From Archangium primigenium (GTDB lineage: Bacteria > Myxococcota > Myxococcia > Myxococcales > Myxococcaceae), in assembly GCF_016904885.1 (NCBI RefSeq), contig NZ_JADWYI010000001.1, forward strand, positions 8,117,224-8,181,223: a stretch of 64,000 nt of DNA. Direction: 5' to 3'. The notes beneath the pieces are model-generated. The model was not told where the DNA came from. It ran no database searches and was given only the letters and a program-made list of their open reading frames with translations. Made by a program: the position numbers and the translations under genes. This document shows, one piece after another, positions 59,164-64,000 of this stretch (position 1 is its first letter; each line of letters opens with the position of its first letter).

Positions 59164-60483
59164 TCAGTCATCGCAGCTGACGGGCGCCGGTGAAGCGGAG
59201 TCGGAGGGTTGGAAGAAGCCCGTGGTGTTCCCACGCCGATTCACGCCGTTGCACCGCCCGGAGGCGTTCGGCCCCCGCCGGTTGTCCCGGTAGGTATTGA
59301 ACTGAAAGGTGTCGAAGAGCGAGTCCTTCAGCACGGCGCCGCCATGCCGCGAGCGGGTGATGAGGTTGCCGTCGAAGAGCGAGAAGTCCGTCCCCGAGGG
59401 CTGGCCCGTGTTGACGAGGTCCAAGCCCCATTCGTTCGCGTCCTGGATCGTGTTGCTCAGCACCATCGCGCGGTCGCAGTTCACGAGGTACATCCCGCTG
59501 GCCCCGCTCCGCGAGACCGTCACGTTCTGCACGAGCAGGTTCGGCGTGTTGTAACAGGCGAGTTCCCCATCTCCCTCGGGACCCACGCCCACGTTGGTGA
59601 AGGTGCCGCCCATGAGCCGGACGTTGTTGGAGTCGGTGATCCACACGGACGGCTGCGCGCACCCCGGACAGGCCCGGCCGTCACCCGCGGAGACGACACG
59701 TGTGTTCCTGAGCTCGACGTTGCCGGGGCTCTGGTTGACCCCCACGCCGATCAACGCGTACGAGACGGCGACATTGTCGAGGAGCACGTTCCCGCTCCGG
59801 TAGACCAGCACACCGTACTGGGGCCGCGCGGTCGCGGTGCCCTCCACGAGCAGATCCTTGAGCGTCACGTTGGATTCGAGCACCTCGAGGACTCTCGCGT
59901 CCGACAGGAAGGCCGTCCGCCGCAGGACCGCGGGCGCCTGGGGCGACAGGCTCCGCAGGGTCTGGTTCGCGTGGGGCCGCACGCTCGCCGCGGTCGGATA
60001 GAGCCCTCCTTGCAAGCACACGGTGCCATGCCCCGCGTCCAGGGCGGCCTGGATGTCCGCGCCGGGAGACAGGACGACGCCGCAAGGCGCGAGGGGCGGT
60101 GAGAAGGACACGGTGGCGACGTACTTGGAGGCCAGCAGCCGCCCCTTGAGCCGCACGGCCCTGGCATCCGGCCAGGCGGGGTCCTGCGTGGGCCAGATCG
60201 TGTGGCGACGAAACTCCAGGGTCGCGCCCGGAGGGCTCACCCACTCGAAGCCACCGCCCCACATCGTGCGGCCCTCACACGCATGCACGCTGTCGCCCGA
60301 CCAGAGGCAGACGATGTTGTTCGCCGGGTTGTCCTTCACCTGGTAGGAGGCGGTGCAGCGGCCCTCCGTCTTGGGTCCAGGCAGGTAGCACTGGTCACCA
60401 ACGGTGAAGGTCTGACTCCTGGAGACACCGCCGACCGCGAGCCAGACCAACCCCACCACCCTCGCCAGGTCATTCACTCTCAT
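59164..60483 (-). CDS. Secreted right-handed beta-helix protein
   Basis: A 439-residue protein with a signal peptide (MRVNDLARVVGLVWLAVGGV). After a Cys-containing N-terminal part (VGDQCYLPGPKTEGRCTASY) comes a parallel beta-helix: DIQAALDAGHGTVCLQGGLY opens it, followed by coils such as NVTLKDLLVEGTATARPQYG, NVLLDNVAVSYALIGVGVNQ, NLLVQNVTVSRSGASGMYLV and MVLSNTIQDANEWGLDLVN. This is the NosD/pectate-lyase-3 type that often binds or cleaves polysaccharides. No catalytic residues can be assigned. ATG 60483 has GAGG 4 bases ahead; longer frames are rejected. Divergent from the MarR gene. Confidence 0.78.
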   Translation of the reverse strand: MRVNDLARVVGLVWLAVGGVSRSQTFTVGDQCYLPGPKTEGRCTASYQVKDNPANNIVCLWSGDSVHACEGRTMWGGGFEWVSPPGATLEFRRHTIWPTQDPAWPDARAVRLKGRLLASKYVATVSFSPPLAPCGVVLSPGADIQAALDAGHGTVCLQGGLYPTAASVRPHANQTLRSLSPQAPAVLRRTAFLSDARVLEVLESNVTLKDLLVEGTATARPQYGVLVYRSGNVLLDNVAVSYALIGVGVNQSPGNVELRNTRVVSAGDGRACPGCAQPSVWITDSNNVRLMGGTFTNVGVGPEGDGELACYNTPNLLVQNVTVSRSGASGMYLVNCDRAMVLSNTIQDANEWGLDLVNTGQPSGTDFSLFDGNLITRSRHGGAVLKDSLFDTFQFNTYRDNRRGPNASGRCNGVNRRGNTTGFFQPSDSASPAPVSCDD

Positions 60484-60603
60484 GGATCCTCGCTCCCGTG
60501 GGCACCCTGCCCGTGGCGATGGACGCGGGCCCCGGGACATGTGACAGAGGAGGGACGCCAGGAACGGAGAAGTCCGCCGCACGCGCTGGCTATACTCCGC
60601 GCG

Positions 60604-61071
60604 ATGAGCCGAGCGCGCCCCGCGACCCTGACCCTCGATGCGTTCATTCCCTACCGCCTCTCGGTCGCGGCGAACGCGGTCAGCCAACGGGTCGCGCGCG
60701 TCTACGCGGAGCAGTACGGCTTGAGCACCCAGGAGTGGCGGCTCATCGCGGTGCTCGGGGAAGACGGGGAGCGCACCCAGCTCGACCTCGTCAAGCGCAC
60801 GCGCATGGAGAAGGTTCCGGTCAGTCGCGCCGCGCGCGCCCTGGAGGACCGCGGCCTGGTGCGGCGCACCCAGAGCGAGCACGATGCCCGCTCGCGGCGC
60901 TTGTCATTGACCCCCTCGGGTCGCCGCATCTACGAGCGTGTGGCACCCGCCGCCCTGGAGGCCGAGGCGGAGGTACTCGCCGAGCTCGCCCCCCGGGAGC
61001 GCGCGACGCTGCGCACCCTGCTCGAGCGTGTCGAGCGCTCGGCGATTCGCGCCCTGCGGCCCACCCCTTGA
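60604..61071 (+). CDS. MarR-family transcriptional regulator
   Basis: A 155-residue MarR protein. The winged helix is seen in [40 protein letters not shown] and [20 protein letters not shown], and the wing in [17 protein letters not shown]. It binds DNA as a dimer and is expected to repress the homogentisate genes that follow 40 bases downstream, releasing DNA in response to an aromatic ligand such as homogentisate. The ligand and the operator are inferred; I could not see a clear inverted repeat in the 40-base gap, where only a direct repeat gttggt occurs. Confidence 0.85.
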   Translation: MSRARPATLTLDAFIPYRLSVAANAVSQRVARVYAEQYGLSTQEWRLIAVLGEDGERTQLDLVKRTRMEKVPVSRAARALEDRGLVRRTQSEHDARSRRLSLTPSGRRIYERVAPAALEAEAEVLAELAPRERATLRTLLERVERSAIRALRPTP

Positions 61072-61111
61072 GTTGGTCCAGTTGGTTTCATCTGTTACCA
61101 TCCCGCCCCCC

Positions 61112-62422
61112 ATGGACATGATCCGCCCCCTCACTGGCTTCGGAAACGAGCACGCATCGGAGGCGCTCCCCGGTGCGCTGCCCATTGGCCAGAACACGCC
61201 GCAGAAGGTCGCCTTCGGGCTCTACGCCGAGCAGATCTCCGGTACGGCCTTCACCGCCCCCCGCGCGGAGAACCGGCGCACCTGGTTCTACCGGCTGCGG
61301 CCCACGGCCTCCCACCCGCCCTACCGGCGGACCGAGGCCCGGAGCCTGTGCAGCGGACCGTTCACCGAGGTCCCCCCGAGCCCCAACCGGCTGCGCTGGA
61401 GCCCGCTGCCCATGCCCACCGCGCCCACCACGTTCCTCGAGGGGCTGTTCACGCTCGGCGGCAACGGCTCTCCCGCCCACGGCGACGGCGCGGCCATCCA
61501 CGCCTACCTCGCCAACACCTCCATGGTGGACACGGCGTTCTTCAACGCCGACGGCGAGCTGCTCATCGTGCCCCAGTCCGGCACGCTGCGGATCGTGACC
61601 GAGCTGGGCGTGCTCCAGGTGCCCCCGGGACACATCGCGCTCATCCCGCGCGGCCTGCGCCTGCGCGTGGAGCTGCCCGACGGCCCGGTGCGCGGCTACG
61701 TCTGCGAGAACCACGGCGCGCCCTTCCGGCTGCCCGAGCTGGGTCCCATCGGCTCCAATGGCCTGGCCAACCCGCGCGACTTCATCGCCCCCACGGCGAG
61801 CTACGAGGACGTCGAGCGGCCCACGCGCCTGGTGCAGAAGTTCCAGGGCCACCTCTGGGAGACGACGCTCGACCACTCCCCCTTCGATGTCGTCGCGTGG
61901 CACGGCAGCCACGTGCCGTACACGTATGACCTGGCGCGCTTCAACACCGTCAACACGGTGAGCTTCGACCACCCGGATCCCTCCATCTTCACGGTGCTCA
62001 CCTCGCCGAGCGACACGCCGGGGACGGCCAACTGCGACTTCGTCATCTTCCCGCCCCGGTGGATGGTGGCCGAGCACACCTTCCGGCCGCCCTGGTTCCA
62101 CCGCAACGTGATGAGCGAGCTGATGGGCCTGGTGCACGGCGTCTACGACGCCAAGGCGGATCAGTTCGTGCCCGGCGGCGTGTCGCTGCACAACTGCATG
62201 AGCTCGCACGGCCCCGACCGCAAGACCTACGAGGCGGCCGTGGCCGCGGAGCTCGCGCCGAAGAAGATCGACAACACCCTCGCGTTCATGTTCGAGACGC
62301 GCTGGGTGATTTCCCCCACCCGCGCGGCGATGGAGAGCCCGTCGCTGCAATCCGATTACGACACCTGCTGGGCGGACCTCCGCAAGGCCCAGGTGCCCGC
62401 GCCGAAAGGCTCCGCGCAATGA
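61112..62422 (+). CDS. hmgA: Homogentisate 1,2-dioxygenase
   Basis: A 436-residue enzyme, the usual length. Characteristic segments are [57 protein letters not shown] with the iron ligands His and Glu ([12 protein letters not shown]), and [20 protein letters not shown] with the last His. It opens the ring of homogentisate with oxygen to give maleylacetoacetate in tyrosine and phenylalanine breakdown. It overlaps the fumarylacetoacetase gene by ATGA and follows the MarR gene. A maleylacetoacetate isomerase gene is not in the window. Confidence 0.97.
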   Translation: MDMIRPLTGFGNEHASEALPGALPIGQNTPQKVAFGLYAEQISGTAFTAPRAENRRTWFYRLRPTASHPPYRRTEARSLCSGPFTEVPPSPNRLRWSPLPMPTAPTTFLEGLFTLGGNGSPAHGDGAAIHAYLANTSMVDTAFFNADGELLIVPQSGTLRIVTELGVLQVPPGHIALIPRGLRLRVELPDGPVRGYVCENHGAPFRLPELGPIGSNGLANPRDFIAPTASYEDVERPTRLVQKFQGHLWETTLDHSPFDVVAWHGSHVPYTYDLARFNTVNTVSFDHPDPSIFTVLTSPSDTPGTANCDFVIFPPRWMVAEHTFRPPWFHRNVMSELMGLVHGVYDAKADQFVPGGVSLHNCMSSHGPDRKTYEAAVAAELAPKKIDNTLAFMFETRWVISPTRAAMESPSLQSDYDTCWADLRKAQVPAPKGSAQ

Positions 62423-63429
62423 AGCTCGCATCACTGAAGGAGGGGCGGGATGGCCGCCTCGTCGTCGTGTCCAGGGATCTCTCGCGGCGGGCCGATGCGT
62501 CGGCCATCGCCCCCACGCTCCAGGCCGCGCTGGATGACTGGGAGCGCCACGCCCCGGCGCTGCGCGCGCTCGCCGAGCGGCTGGAGAGCGGCGCGCTCGC
62601 GGGCGAGCCCTTCGACCCCACCCGGTGCGCGGCGCCCCTGCCCCGGGCCTACCAGTGGGCGGACGGCTCGGCGTACGTGAACCACGTGGAGCTGGTGCGC
62701 AAGGCGCGCAAGGCGGAGATGCCCGCGTCGTTCTGGACGGATCCGCTGATGTACCAGGGCGGCTCGGATGGCTTCCTCGGCCCGTGCCAGCCCATTCCGC
62801 TCGCCGACGAGGCGTGGGGCTGCGACCTGGAGGGCGAGGTCGTGGTCGTCACGCGCGACGTGCCGCTCGGGATCACCCGCGAGCAGGCGCTCGAGGCCGT
62901 GGTCCTGGTGGGGCTCGTCAACGACGTGTCGCTGCGCAACCTCATCCCCAACGAGCTGGCCAAGGGCTTCGGCTTCTTCCAGTCCAAGCCCGCCTCGGCG
63001 CTCTCACCGGTGTTCGTCACCCCGGACGAGCTGGGCGGCGCGTGGCGCGAGGGCAAGCTGCACCGCCCCCTGGAGGTCTTCCTCGACGGTCAGCCCTTCG
63101 GCCGCGCCAACGCCGGGGTGGACATGACGTTCGACTTCGGCACGCTGGTGGCGCACGCGGCCCGCACCCGCACGCTGTGCGCCGGCACGGTCATCGGCTC
63201 GGGCACGGTGTCCAACCGGGGTCCGGATGGCGGCCCCGGGACGACCATCGCCGAGGGCGGCGCGGGCTACTCGTGCCTCGCGGAGTTGCGCACGGTCGAG
63301 ACGCTCCAGGGCGGCGCGCCCCGCACGCCCTTCCTCAAGCGGGGCAGTCGGGTGCGCATCGAGATGCGCGACGAGGCCGGCGCCTCCATCTTCGGCGCCA
63401 TCGACCAGGTGGTCGGCGAGGGCGCCTGA
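62419..63429 (+). CDS. Fumarylacetoacetate hydrolase family protein
   Basis: A 336-residue FAH-family enzyme. The N-terminal domain starts [20 protein letters not shown], as in bacterial hydrolases from homogentisate operons. The FAH domain has the metal ligands Glu and Asp in [53 protein letters not shown] and the final C-terminal G-S-G-T-V-S-N region. With hmgA directly upstream (ATGA overlap), the expected reaction is cleavage of fumarylacetoacetate to fumarate and acetoacetate. The family is broad and also includes other C-C hydrolases, but context is decisive. Confidence 0.9.
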   Translation: MKLASLKEGRDGRLVVVSRDLSRRADASAIAPTLQAALDDWERHAPALRALAERLESGALAGEPFDPTRCAAPLPRAYQWADGSAYVNHVELVRKARKAEMPASFWTDPLMYQGGSDGFLGPCQPIPLADEAWGCDLEGEVVVVTRDVPLGITREQALEAVVLVGLVNDVSLRNLIPNELAKGFGFFQSKPASALSPVFVTPDELGGAWREGKLHRPLEVFLDGQPFGRANAGVDMTFDFGTLVAHAARTRTLCAGTVIGSGTVSNRGPDGGPGTTIAEGGAGYSCLAELRTVETLQGGAPRTPFLKRGSRVRIEMRDEAGASIFGAIDQVVGEGA

Positions 63430-63549
63430 GGGCTCCCCCCCACCCGGGGGCCTCGTGTCTCCGGGTCGGCGGGGGTCCAACCTGGCGGACCCCGGACGGG
63501 CGGTCGATTCCTGAGGTCTCCTGACGGCACTGCCCTTATATGTGGGGGC

Positions 63550-64000
63550 ATGCTCCACGTCATACCGCTGGGCGGGCTGGGCGAGATTGGCCTCAATGCG
63601 ATGGTCGTCGCCTGCCGGGGGGAGATGCTGCTCGTCGACTGCGGCTTGATGTTCCCGCCCGTGGGCAACCTGGGGGTGGACATCGTCGTCCCGGACTTCA
63701 CCCACCTGCGCCAGAACGCCGCCCTGATGAAGGGGGTCCTGCTCACCCATGGGCACGAGGACCACATTGGCGCCCTGCCCTTCCTGCTGGCCGAGGTGCC
63801 CGTCCCCGTCTATGGCACCCGCTTCACCCTGGGCATGGTGCGCCACCGGCTCAACGAGCTGGGGGTGGAGGCGGACCTGCGGGAGATCGAGCCCCGGCAC
63901 CCCCTGCGACTGGGCGAGCACTTCACCGTGGAGGCCACCCGGGTCACCCACACGGTGCCGGACGCGGTGGGCTACATCATCCGCACCCCCGAGGGCCCCC
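63550..64000 (+). CDS. rnj: Ribonuclease J, 5' part only
   Basis: The frame opens at ATG 63550 and runs off the window (150 codons visible). The N-terminus is a metallo-beta-lactamase fold of the beta-CASP RNase J type: VIPLGGLGEIGLNAMVVACR, MLLVDCGLMFPP, the zinc motif GVLLTHGHEDHIGALPFLLA and ATRVTHTVPDAVGYIIRT with the next His. RNase J has 5'-3' exonuclease and endonuclease activity in mRNA turnover and ribosomal RNA processing. The C-terminal two-thirds (beta-CASP and the rest) lie outside. It follows the homogentisate operon after 120 bases. Confidence 0.93.
   Translation, partial: MLHVIPLGGLGEIGLNAMVVACRGEMLLVDCGLMFPPVGNLGVDIVVPDFTHLRQNAALMKGVLLTHGHEDHIGALPFLLAEVPVPVYGTRFTLGMVRHRLNELGVEADLREIEPRHPLRLGEHFTVEATRVTHTVPDAVGYIIRTPEGP

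Noticed and set aside
61072-61111. Operator for the MarR regulator between its gene and hmgA
   Set aside because: Only a direct repeat gttggt is seen; no inverted repeat of the usual MarR length is convincing.
63430-63475. A GC-rich hairpin after the homogentisate operon as a terminator
   Set aside because: The arms pair only with a bulge and no T-run follows.

Overview
The window is very GC-rich, densely coded and free of insertion sequences, tRNA, rRNA and CRISPR arrays. It looks like the chromosome of a fruiting myxobacterium, probably of the Cystobacter/Archangium/Stigmatella group. The signs are many large hybrid sensor kinases, a Ser/Thr-kinase/histidine-kinase hybrid, a bacteriophytochrome with the Stigmatella-type Thr substitution, lipoproteins with Phe-Asn-Gly-Leu-Ala repeats and abundant secreted proteins of unknown role. 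Species assignment is inference.

Region by region: 1-6.2 kb has a truncated lipoprotein, a hotdog thioesterase-like protein and two ECF sigma factor genes, each followed by a zinc-motif (anti-sigma-like) gene. Between them lie a secreted protein and a TIP30-like reductase. 6.5-14.6 kb is a signalling block: a PPP-type phosphatase, then a phytochrome operon (phytochrome, single-domain receiver, receiver-PAS-kinase) and a kinase-receiver-kinase hybrid. 14.9-23.3 kb holds the parts of a ubiquitin-like system: a TROVE-like/vWA protein, an unknown protein and a JAMM peptidase in one operon, then a 71-aa beta-grasp-like protein and a short E1-like enzyme about 4 kb further on. A GH31 glucosidase, a DUF2231 membrane protein and a DUF1684 protein lie between the two parts. 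23.3-27.4 kb holds a minimal graspetide locus (a 27-codon precursor and an ATP-grasp ligase), divergent from a Clp-type double AAA+ ATPase fused to a release-factor-2-like domain without GGQ.

27.4-36.8 kb is mixed: an SGNH/CE2-like lipoprotein esterase, an EF-hand membrane protein, an SmpA-like protein, argJ, coaA, an NGLAF-repeat lipoprotein and a GGDEF-EAL protein. 37.0-45.1 kb is a complete class I lanthipeptide cluster: precursor, C39 peptidase/ABC exporter, short membrane-fusion protein, LanC and LanB. 45.3-60.5 kb holds secreted beta-propeller and beta-helix proteins, an ATP-grasp enzyme, a 1761-aa kinase hybrid, two SDRs and an epoxide-hydrolase-like enzyme. 60.6-63.4 kb is a MarR-hmgA-fumarylacetoacetate hydrolase operon for tyrosine/homogentisate breakdown. 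The window ends inside an RNase J gene.

The most notable items are the split Ubl/E1/JAMM/vWA set, the Clp-RF2 fusion, the miniature graspetide precursor, the four-Ser/four-Cys lanthipeptide and the Thr-substituted phytochrome. All functional calls come from motifs read by eye; no database search was possible.
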